NCBI GenBank assembly: GCA_947625445.1
Contig: CANQOM010000103.1
Location: forward strand, 1-5,872
Direction of reading: 5' to 3'
Origin: Candidatus Gastranaerophilales bacterium
Lineage (GTDB): Bacteria; Cyanobacteriota; Vampirovibrionia; Gastranaerophilales; Gastranaerophilaceae
Length of the DNA: 5,872 bases
Below the pieces are notes generated by a model, which had not been told where the DNA came from, made no database searches, and saw only the letters and a program-made list of their open reading frames with translations. The first letter of the stretch is position 1. The number at the start of each line of letters is the position of its first letter. Of the stretch, positions 1 through 5,781 are shown piece after piece. A program made the position numbers and the translations under genes.

Positions 1-465
1 GATTGTCCAGCAGGAATAGAACAAGGGTTTCAAACTGCAATAGCAGGAGCCTCAGAAGCTATAGTTGTAACAACACCTGAAATGTCAGCAGTAAGAGATG
101 CAGATAGAATTATAGGATTATTAGAAGCGGCAGAAGGCATTGAAAGCTATAAACTTTTAATTAACCGTGTAAGACCTAATATGATTAAAACAAATGATAT
201 GATGAGTGTTGAAGATGTTGAAAATATTTTATCATGCCAGAAAATAGGTATAATACCTGAAGATACAGGCATAATTACATCAACAAATAGAGGTGAACCA
301 ATAATAAATAATGAAAAATCATTAGCAGGGAAAGCATATATAAATGTAGCAAGAAGAATTAACGGGGAAGAAGTTCCTTTCTTAGATATAGACGAACCGA
401 AAGATTTTGTAGGAAAAATAAAAAAATTCTTTTCAAATCTTTCTAAACGCGGAAAGGAGCAATAA
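1..465 (+). CDS. minD: MinD septum-site determining ATPase, C-terminal part
   Basis: Partial at the left edge: the reading frame is open from base 1, leaving the last 154 residues, a bit over half of a usual MinD of about 270. MinD is a membrane-bound ParA/Mrp-type ATPase that recruits MinC and, with MinE, keeps the division ring at mid-cell. The fragment opens with DCPAGIEQGF, the Walker B-side segment of MinD (DSPAGIE in E. coli). It continues with NRVRP, MMSVEDVENIL, a GIIPED segment and STNRGEPI, in the order seen in cyanobacterial and other bacterial MinD. It ends in a basic amphipathic helix (FVGKIKKFFSNLSKRGKEQ), the expected membrane-targeting sequence. The P-loop lies outside the window. 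The stop codon abuts the minE start, so the two genes are surely co-transcribed. An internal ATG at 82 is not the real start because homology runs upstream of it. Confidence 0.95.
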   Translation, partial: DCPAGIEQGFQTAIAGASEAIVVTTPEMSAVRDADRIIGLLEAAEGIESYKLLINRVRPNMIKTNDMMSVEDVENILSCQKIGIIPEDTGIITSTNRGEPIINNEKSLAGKAYINVARRINGEEVPFLDIDEPKDFVGKIKKFFSNLSKRGKEQ

Positions 466-993
466 ATGAAAACACTTTTTACAGATATATATAATAAAAT
501 ATTAGAATTGTTCCAAATAGAAAAATCTGAAAACACAAGTGAATGTGCTACAAACAGACTTCAAGTCATTTTAATGCATGACAGAACAAAATTAGATCCT
601 CTTATCATGAATAAAATGAGAGAAGAATTAATAGAAGTTTTTTCAAAGTATGTTGTAATAGATAAAGAAGAACTTGAAATAGGACTAAAAAATGAGGGAG
701 ATGCAGTCGCTCTGATGTTAAATATTCCTATTGTAAGAGCAAAAACAGAAGAAGAACTAAATGAAATCAGAAAGAAACTTCAAGAAGAAGAAGAAAAAGT
801 TTCTGATGATGACGAAATTGATAACGAAGAAGATTCGGAAGAAAAAGAAGATTCTGAAGAAGATACAAAAGAAGATGAAGATAATATTCAAGAATCAGAT
901 TCTGATGAGCTTGAAGATAACGAAGAATCTTCAAGTGATGAGGTAAAAGAGATTTCAGCAGCAGAAGAAGAAACAGAAAAAGAATCTGAATAA
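466..993 (+). CDS. minE: MinE topological specificity factor with long acidic C-terminal tail
   Basis: MinE stimulates the MinD ATPase and drives Min pattern formation at the membrane. The ATG directly follows the minD stop with no gap, and AAGGAG lies at 454-459, so the start is secure. Residues 1-20 (MKTLFTDIYNKILELFQIEK) form an amphipathic membrane-contact helix. Residues 29-39 (TNRLQVILMHD) match the MinD-activating segment. Residues 45-92 (KMREELIEVFSKYVVID..., then the LNIPIVRAK strand) are the MinE dimerisation fold, close to cyanobacterial MinE. Typical MinE proteins end near residue 85-105. This one runs to 175 with an 82-residue tail (94-175) in which 44 residues are Glu or Asp, interspersed with Ser and Lys. 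The tail starts as a probable helix (TEEELNEIRKKLQEEEE) and then becomes low-complexity. It is in frame with no sign of frameshift. Its role is unknown; it could be a lineage-specific disordered extension. Confidence 0.93.
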   Translation: MKTLFTDIYNKILELFQIEKSENTSECATNRLQVILMHDRTKLDPLIMNKMREELIEVFSKYVVIDKEELEIGLKNEGDAVALMLNIPIVRAKTEEELNEIRKKLQEEEEKVSDDDEIDNEEDSEEKEDSEEDTKEDEDNIQESDSDELEDNEESSSDEVKEISAAEEETEKESE

Positions 994-1010
994 AAATAAA
1001 TAAAAATATA

Positions 1011-1048
1011 TAATAAAAAAAGACTAACATATTAGTCTTTTTTTATTA
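1011..1048. terminator. Bidirectional intrinsic terminator between minE and the M16 peptidase gene
   Basis: A perfect 17-bp inverted repeat (1011-1027 and 1032-1048) surrounds the 4-nt loop CATA. The core is GACTAA/TTAGTC, flanked by seven A on the left and seven T on the right, so either strand gives a hairpin followed by a T-run. It lies 17 bp after the minE stop and serves the converging genes on both strands. The right arm includes the stop codon of the M16 gene (1046-1048 on the minus strand), so the two transcription units are packed with no spare sequence. Confidence 0.87.
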
Positions 1049-3883
1049 TTTCCCAGACAAATTCAAAGCATCCAAAGTTTTCTTACTTGCGTTAACAGAT
1101 AATAAAGGAGGATTTTTGAATACATAATTTGCAGCCGCTCTAATATCATCAACTGTAACATTATCAATAGCTTCCAACAAATATTTATAATAATTAAGTC
1201 CGTATTGTGAACTTACAGAAGAAGAAAAGAAACTTTCTTTGTCAATATTAGTTTCCAAATCATTTAAAATGGAAGTTTTAACACTTGCCTTAGCTCTATC
1301 AAGTTCTTTTTGGGAAACATTTTGAGATTTTAATAATTCAACATTTTTATTAAATCCCTCAAGCGCCTTATTAACATTTTCTGGCGAACCTTCATTAGGA
1401 TTAGGGCTATCAGTTGTAGTTTCAATATAAAGCTTCATTAAACCAGTATTATTCACACTATCATTAATAGCATTAACATGATAAGCTAATTTTTGATTTT
1501 CTCTTAAATCAAGAAATAGTCTGGAACTCATGCCTCCACCCAAAATTTCTGTTAAAAGTTTTATTTTAGCTTCATCTTGAACATTTTCGGAATTTTGATA
1601 TATATAATATTGAGATAAATAAGCCTGAGCATTTTCAATAGATTCTGTATATACTTTCGTTTCGGTATTAGGCTTATATGTGTAATAAGAAGAATCATGG
1701 TTAGTAGAAAACGGCTTAAATATAGGCATATTCTGAGAAAATTCATTATGCATTATATTTTTCATAATTGATTTTTTATCGTCAGGAGCTATCATTGAAA
1801 TATTTACTTTTGAATTGGCAATAGCCGAATAATAGATATTTTGAATATCCTGTAAAGTCAGAGAATCTAATACTTTAAGTTTTTCATCTTTATTTAAATA
1901 ATTATTGCCAAATATATCTTTATACAATTTATCATCAGCAGAAGGCATTTCATCCAAAATTGAATCTTTGAGAATACTTTTAGCTCTGTCAAATTCTTCC
2001 TGTGAAAAATTAGGATAAAGAATATTTTCTTTTAATAAAGATAAAGCTTCACTAATATTTTCAGGATAAAATCCGGAAGAAAAAGAAATACCTTTTTTAG
2101 AAACAAAAATGGATTGATATAAAGATTTTTGTTCATTGATATTTGAAACGGTATCAATATTTTTAAAAGCAGTACCTCTTTCAAGTAACATATTTAATAA
2201 ATCAAGAGCAGGAGATGGTACATTATTTAACCCTTCATTATTAAAATCAGCAGTAATTAAAGATTTATAACCAAACTCACCGGGAATAATCGCAGTATTA
2301 ATATTATTTGGCAATCTATACTGTTCAATTTTATTAATTTCATCATTAATATTGTCCATAGGATTATGGGAAGAACCGAAAGAAATACTTTTAGAAATAC
2401 TTTTATTATAATTTTTTTGAATATCGTCAGCATTAGCATCTTTAGAATGAGAAACATATATAGAAGTTTTATTTAAATCAAGAAACTTTTTAGCTGCATT
2501 AGAAATATCCAAAGGAGTAATCGCCAAAATATTATTTATAGAATCATTAAAATAATTAGTATTCCCGCCTTCTAACATAACTTTAGTAAGAATAGAATTA
2601 ATATCCCGGGAAGATTCACTAATTTCATTAAATGCTTTAATAGTTTTAGATTTTTTCAATTCAACATCTTGAAAAGAAGGAGGATTATTAGAAATATAAG
2701 TAATTTCGTCATATAAAATTTTTAAAACATCTTCTATTTGATTTTCTGAAACCGATAAATTCATAATTAAAGCTTGCGCACTATTAGGTTTATTTTGAAT
2801 TTTAATATACTCTGTATTTAATTTAGCTCCATAACTATCAAGTTTTTTAGTGAGTCGAGAATTATCTGAAGATAAAAATTTCAAAAGCATATCAATATCT
2901 TCAAGTTCTTTTTGAGAAGTTCCTTCAGGAATAACAAACCCTAAATTGATAGAAGAGGAAAGTGAATTTTTGGCAATAACATCCTGACGAACAGTTTTAT
3001 CAATATATTTTAAAGGTTCTTGTTGTCTTTGATTAATTTTTGAATAATCATTTTTCTTATTATAGTATTTAGAAACAAGCTTAATTGTTTCATCAACATC
3101 AACATCCCCTGTTATAACAGTAACTGCATTATCAGGAGTATACCAGGTATTAAAATAATCCAAAACTTTATCTCTTGTTAAAGCATTAATATTATCTTTA
3201 GTACCGATAATAAAATTTTCTGAGTCAGACTGAATATTAAATAAATTTTTTAATAACGCTGAATAAGCTAAAGAAGAAGGATTATCAGAACACATATCAA
3301 TTTCAGATTTGACGGGTTCTTTTTCTTTTTCCAATTGGTCATTTTGAAAAATCGGATACTGAGTCAAATTTGCATTCAACTTAATAGCTTCTTCCAAGGA
3401 TTTATCATCAAGTAACTGAAGAGAAAGAAAATAATCAGTATAATCAAAACTCGTAGAAGCATTAGTGCTTCCCCCCATGTCAGATAAACGTGCATCGTAC
3501 TCTTTCGGAGCTAAATCCTTACTTCCGTTAAACATATTATGTTCAATAAAATGGCTGATACCTCTTATATCATCCTTTTCATTTAAAGAACCGACATTAT
3601 AAGTTGTTTTAATAAAAGTAGGGCCTTTTTTAGATAAAATAACAACTTTTTGCCCATTAGCCAACTTAAAAACATGAGCTTTTTGATTAAGCCCCGGGAT
3701 AGAAATTTCTCCGACTTTTGAATAAGAAACAGGCAAATTTGAATTAATTTGTGAAATGGCATTAGAATTGATCAGATTGGTCGAATTTGCAGAATTAGCC
3801 GACATCTCAGGAGTTTGAGAAGATTTAAATGCCTTTACATTATTAAAATTATATTTACTAACAAAATTGGACGCAATTTTCAT
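1046..3883 (-). CDS. M16 family zinc metallopeptidase (insulinase/processing-peptidase type), two-half form
   Basis: M16 peptidases are clamshell zinc proteases that degrade or process unfolded peptides. This 945-residue protein has the doubled architecture, whereas single-half members are about 420 residues. The active half carries HFIEH at 111-115 (the inverted HxxEH zinc motif; E114 catalytic), with the third ligand most likely E194 in KSEIDM. A first M16 C-terminal-type domain follows at about 230-470 (DYFNTWYTPDNAVTVITGDV). The second half, from about 520, keeps the fold but not the metal site: the equivalent helix reads ALDLLNMLLERGT, with no histidines. Its last domain has the family signature GGGMSSRLFLDLRE...LAY at about 782-801. 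The first ~55 residues are Asn/Ser-rich with no hydrophobic signal peptide, so the protein may be cytoplasmic or use a non-Sec route. The ATG has no strong Shine-Dalgarno sequence; a weak promoter (TTCAAT, 17 bp, TATAAA at 3898-3903) would leave only a very short leader. It is probably monocistronic. Confidence 0.92.
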   Translation of the reverse strand: MKIASNFVSKYNFNNVKAFKSSQTPEMSANSANSTNLINSNAISQINSNLPVSYSKVGEISIPGLNQKAHVFKLANGQKVVILSKKGPTFIKTTYNVGSLNEKDDIRGISHFIEHNMFNGSKDLAPKEYDARLSDMGGSTNASTSFDYTDYFLSLQLLDDKSLEEAIKLNANLTQYPIFQNDQLEKEKEPVKSEIDMCSDNPSSLAYSALLKNLFNIQSDSENFIIGTKDNINALTRDKVLDYFNTWYTPDNAVTVITGDVDVDETIKLVSKYYNKKNDYSKINQRQQEPLKYIDKTVRQDVIAKNSLSSSINLGFVIPEGTSQKELEDIDMLLKFLSSDNSRLTKKLDSYGAKLNTEYIKIQNKPNSAQALIMNLSVSENQIEDVLKILYDEITYISNNPPSFQDVELKKSKTIKAFNEISESSRDINSILTKVMLEGGNTNYFNDSINNILAITPLDISNAAKKFLDLNKTSIYVSHSKDANADDIQKNYNKSISKSISFGSSHNPMDNINDEINKIEQYRLPNNINTAIIPGEFGYKSLITADFNNEGLNNVPSPALDLLNMLLERGTAFKNIDTVSNINEQKSLYQSIFVSKKGISFSSGFYPENISEALSLLKENILYPNFSQEEFDRAKSILKDSILDEMPSADDKLYKDIFGNNYLNKDEKLKVLDSLTLQDIQNIYYSAIANSKVNISMIAPDDKKSIMKNIMHNEFSQNMPIFKPFSTNHDSSYYTYKPNTETKVYTESIENAQAYLSQYYIYQNSENVQDEAKIKLLTEILGGGMSSRLFLDLRENQKLAYHVNAINDSVNNTGLMKLYIETTTDSPNPNEGSPENVNKALEGFNKNVELLKSQNVSQKELDRAKASVKTSILNDLETNIDKESFFSSSVSSQYGLNYYKYLLEAIDNVTVDDIRAAANYVFKNPPLLSVNASKKTLDALNLSGK

Positions 3884-3913
3884 AATTATTTTCTTACTTT
3901 ATAAATATTAAAG

Positions 3914-3941
3914 TTACAAAATTGAAAAATATTGATATAAT
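3914..3941 (+). promoter_or_regulatory. Extended -10 promoter for the small membrane protein gene
   Basis: A perfect TATAAT at 3936-3941 is preceded by TG at 3933-3934, giving an extended -10 (TGATATAAT). The -35 is poor (TTACAA, 3914-3919, 16-bp spacer), as is common when the -10 is extended. Transcription would start near 3948, leaving a leader of about 100 nt before the TTG start at 4046. The site lies in the divergent intergenic region upstream of the M16 gene. A+T-rich sequence produces -10-like strings by chance, so confidence is moderate. Confidence 0.5.
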
Positions 3942-4045
3942 AAAAACAAAATTTTAATAAAATTTACAAAAAAGACATGGCAAAAAATATTATGTTTAAG
4001 CTTTAACATGATAGATGTTTCGGTTAGATAAAAAGGTAAGTAAAA

Positions 4046-4561
4046 TTGATTTTAAATAGAGTAACAAGATTATATCCGCAATATCAAAGAAAGCCGGACA
4101 GAAGGCAACAAAATATTGAAGTTGCAATAGACAGACGAAGCGGGAATGACAGAAGAAACGAAAACCGTATTCAGTTAGATTCAAAATTACAAAAAGATAT
4201 ATTTGAAGTAAAAAGCCAAGTTTCAAAACTGGAAGCAATAGCACCAAAATTGTTTGAACAAAATATTACAACTCAGGCTCCAACATTTGCTTCAATGAAT
4301 AACATGACACAAGATACATTTGTAAAACAAGCAAAACCAGATAATACAGAGTTAGCAAGAATGGATGCAAATTTAAAAGATGATGCATCAATGTCATTTA
4401 AAATAGGAGTAATTTCAGCCGCTATAGCATGTGCTATAGGATTGTCATATTTAAGTACTGTAGGTGCAGTAATTGCAATAGGTACAGGAGTATATATCGG
4501 GGCAAGGGTTTTAAAAACAATTATTTCAAAAGAAATAGATGATAAAGATTCAAAAGTATAA
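4046..4561 (+). CDS. Unrecognised small protein with DRR motifs and C-terminal hydrophobic hairpin
   Basis: I do not recognise a named family. The start is TTG: an in-frame stop (TAA, 4037-4039) lies just upstream, the next in-frame ATG is about 84 codons later, and AAAGG at 4032-4036 sits at suitable spacing. Residues 1-40 are basic and carry repeated Asp-Arg-Arg motifs (PDRR at 17-20, then DRRSGNDRR at 29-37). This DRRSGxDRR pattern occurs in many bacterial proteins as a short linker of unknown role. Residues 42-72 look like a short amphipathic or coiled helix. Residues 73-115 are polar and probably disordered. Residues 118-157 are hydrophobic and Gly/Ala-rich, best read as two close membrane segments (about 119-136 and 138-157), followed by a charged tail (KEIDDKDSK). 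A membrane-anchored protein with its basic N-terminus in the cytoplasm is likely. Codon use matches its neighbours. It probably forms a single-gene transcript. Confidence 0.75.
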   Translation: MILNRVTRLYPQYQRKPDRRQQNIEVAIDRRSGNDRRNENRIQLDSKLQKDIFEVKSQVSKLEAIAPKLFEQNITTQAPTFASMNNMTQDTFVKQAKPDNTELARMDANLKDDASMSFKIGVISAAIACAIGLSYLSTVGAVIAIGTGVYIGARVLKTIISKEIDDKDSKV

Positions 4562-4646
4562 CCAAATGCCATATTCTGACGCAAACTGATAGTTTATAAT
4601 TCAGCTTTACAACCTTGAGTTTACAGTCTTTAAAATTGCCTCGCAC

Positions 4647-4673
4647 TCGATTTTATAGCTATTCAGCTATCGA
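4647..4673. other. Hairpin in the convergent intergenic gap
   Basis: The 122-bp gap (4562-4683) between two converging genes has no gene and no canonical terminator. It contains ATAGCT (4655-4660), loop ATTC and AGCTAT (4665-4670), which can extend outward through TCGA/TCGA (4647-4650 and 4670-4673) with a 5-nt bulge. No T-run follows directly on either strand; on the plus strand T-rich sequence begins only about 12 nt later, at the end of the lipoprotein gene. It may act as a weak terminator or transcript-end stabiliser. The surrounding stretch is visibly less A+T-rich than other gaps here, which could mark a dispersed intergenic repeat. Confidence 0.35.
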
Positions 4674-4683
4674 CATACTTAAA

Positions 4684-5415
4684 TTATTTTTTTATTTTTA
4701 TATTATTAAATAATTTTTTCATTTCATTAATAGCTTCATCAACACTGACTTTTTTAATATTTTCAGGAAGTTCAAAAACAGAATCGTCAATATCCTCATT
4801 GTTTATATAAATAACATCAGTGGTCGTTTCAACATTTCTGTCTTTATTAAACTTATCTTGGAAAGAAGTTTTTTCATAAACAGAAATACCATATTTATCA
4901 CTTACACAAATTTCCTTATTATCACCATAGGAAATTAATCTGCAATCAAACCCGTTTCTTCTTTCTTTATTATTAGTAATAGCAGGTGAAGAATTATTTG
5001 CAATTAAATCATCCGCATCATTCCAATTAAAAATTCCATTAAGAGGATAAGAAGAAAGAATATATTCTTCTTGGCTGATATCCTTAAATTTAGGCATAGA
5101 AACTGCGAATTTACCACCAGGAGTGTAAGAATAAATATCTTTACCATCACAAACCACCACCTGAGAAACTTCACCATCTTGAGTTTTAGAAGTTTCAAGT
5201 TTCCATTTATCACCTTTACGATAAGTTGTATAGTAAAATTCATCAGTTTTAGAAATAGTTAAAACTTTTTTAACTTTTAGAGTATAAGCGGGAAAAGAGT
5301 TTTGAAGTGCATACATAGCGTTAGAATAATCTTCTACGGTTTTATATTTTTTTAAACAACCTGTAAAAGTAATCATTATAAACAATAATAGTATCAAAGC
5401 AGATATTTTTTTCAT
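4684..5415 (-). CDS. Lipoprotein with LolA-like features
   Basis: The 243-residue precursor has a clear type II signal peptide: MKK, a hydrophobic stretch at 5-17, and lipobox FTGC with the lipidated Cys at 20. The mature protein would start C-LKK, with no Asp at +2, compatible with outer-membrane sorting if Lol rules apply. The body resembles LolA/LolB-type or 'outer membrane lipoprotein-sorting' folds: strands around YTLKVKKVLTIS, YRKGDKWKLE (64-73), VVCDGKDIYSYTPGGK (87-102), then GFDCRLISY...KEICVSDKYGISVYEK (155-182) and a closing FELPENIKKV (214-223). In that fold the half-barrel binds lipid acyl chains; true LolA is periplasmic and not lipidated, so this is a lipoprotein relative rather than LolA. 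C158 and C170 lie on adjacent predicted strands and could form a disulphide. The ATG is supported by AGAGGG at 5420-5425 (minus strand). The gene stands alone, with its own promoter upstream. Confidence 0.85.
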   Translation of the reverse strand: MKKISALILLLFIMITFTGCLKKYKTVEDYSNAMYALQNSFPAYTLKVKKVLTISKTDEFYYTTYRKGDKWKLETSKTQDGEVSQVVVCDGKDIYSYTPGGKFAVSMPKFKDISQEEYILSSYPLNGIFNWNDADDLIANNSSPAITNNKERRNGFDCRLISYGDNKEICVSDKYGISVYEKTSFQDKFNKDRNVETTTDVIYINNEDIDDSVFELPENIKKVSVDEAINEMKKLFNNIKIKK

Positions 5416-5530
5416 TTTTCCCTCTTTCTAAATTAGTTAGTTTTTCTGAGTATATTTTTTCAGATACGCTAAATGTGTGAGTCAAAAATTTGCAAATAGC
5501 TTATTCAAGATTGCAAAACAACATCTAACA

Positions 5531-5559
5531 ATTATACAAAATATTCAAATTATTGTCTA
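5531..5559 (-). promoter_or_regulatory. Sigma-70-type promoter of the lipoprotein gene
   Basis: Read on the minus strand, TAGACA (5559-5554, five of six consensus bases) is followed after exactly 17 bp by a perfect TATAAT (5536-5531). Transcription would begin near 5524, giving a leader of about 109 nt before the ATG at 5415. I see no riboswitch in that leader. On the plus strand the same stretch holds a weaker overlapping candidate (TTGCAA 5511-5516, 16 bp, TATACA 5533-5538) that could transcribe rightward into the repeat region; I do not consider it established. Confidence 0.65.
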
Positions 5560-5595
5560 TAACCAAGCTGAATATATCTAATCCAATGGAGAAAT

Positions 5596-5686
5596 GCTTT
5601 TGAGAATTTAGAACTGCGTGTGAAAGTCCGGCAATATAAAAAACACTCCTTTTTAGGAGTGTTTAATTTGCCTTGAGCCGGACTTG
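5596..5686. repeat. Structured direct repeat, copy 1
   Basis: This 91-bp sequence recurs at 5782-5872 with one difference (A at 5603, C at 5789). Upstream of 5596 the copies lose similarity, so the left boundary is near here. It is a nested palindrome: AAGTCCGGC (5624-5632) pairs with GCCGGACTT (5677-5685), GGCAA can alternatively pair with TTGCC (5668-5672), and a terminator-like hairpin fills the centre (5641-5664). As RNA, CTGCG (5614-5618) can pair with TGCGG (5687-5691), two of the five pairs being wobble, extending the stem-loop to about 78 nt. I do not recognise it as a named RNA or insertion sequence. Its base composition is less A+T-rich than the neighbouring genes outside the central hairpin. 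Confidence 0.95.
5636..5664 (-). terminator. Terminator-like hairpin inside repeat copy 1
   Basis: Perfect 10-bp arms (5641-5650 and 5655-5664) enclose a 4-nt loop. On the minus strand the stem is followed by a run of six T (complement of 5638-5643), the form of an intrinsic terminator. On the plus strand only three T follow before AATTTG, so termination would be weaker. On the minus strand it would stop transcripts entering from the right before they reach the lipoprotein promoter. Its placement in the loop of a larger palindrome is unusual. Confidence 0.55.
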
Positions 5687-5781
5687 TGCGGAATTGTCCA
5701 AGAGAGCAATAGCTCGATTGGGGGCAAGACCACATGCCGGCTTTGTGCAACAAAGAACGGCAAACCGCAAGTTCTTAATGA
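5687..5781. other. Structured spacer between the two repeat copies
   Basis: This 95-bp segment has no coding signal but dense potential RNA structure. CCAA (5698-5701) pairs with TTGG (5718-5721) and GAGC (5704-5707) with GCTC (5712-5715), separated by symmetric GA/GA mismatches of the sheared tandem type and closed by an AATA loop. GCCG-CTTTG (5736-5745) pairs with CAAAG-CGGC (5751-5761) around a TGCAA loop. AGTTCT (5770-5775) with its upstream CGC can pair with AGAACTGCG (5796-5804) of the next repeat copy. Whether this segment also recurs beyond the window, making a true 186-bp tandem unit, cannot be seen. Confidence 0.5.

Noticed and set aside
767..1030. Minus-strand open frame opposite the minE tail
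   Set aside because: Its Leu/Phe-rich translation is the complement of the Glu/Asp codons of the tail, and it crosses the terminator.
3977..4031. Two tiny open frames (MAKNIMFKL and MIDVSVR) in the leader before the TTG start
   Set aside because: Neither has a clear ribosome binding site; A+T-rich leaders give such frames by chance. A leader-peptide role is possible but unsupported.
5550..5753. 67-codon minus-strand open frame across repeat copy 1 and the spacer
   Set aside because: It is rich in Cys, Ser and Arg, reads through the palindromes, has no ribosome binding site and overlaps the lipoprotein promoter. Its composition is unlike the real genes, so it is taken as chance.
5753..5776. 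Cyclic-di-GMP (GEMM) riboswitch suggested by CGGCAAACCG
   Set aside because: Only this short string matches. The rest of the GEMM core (GACGCAAAGCC-type segment and its helices) is absent.
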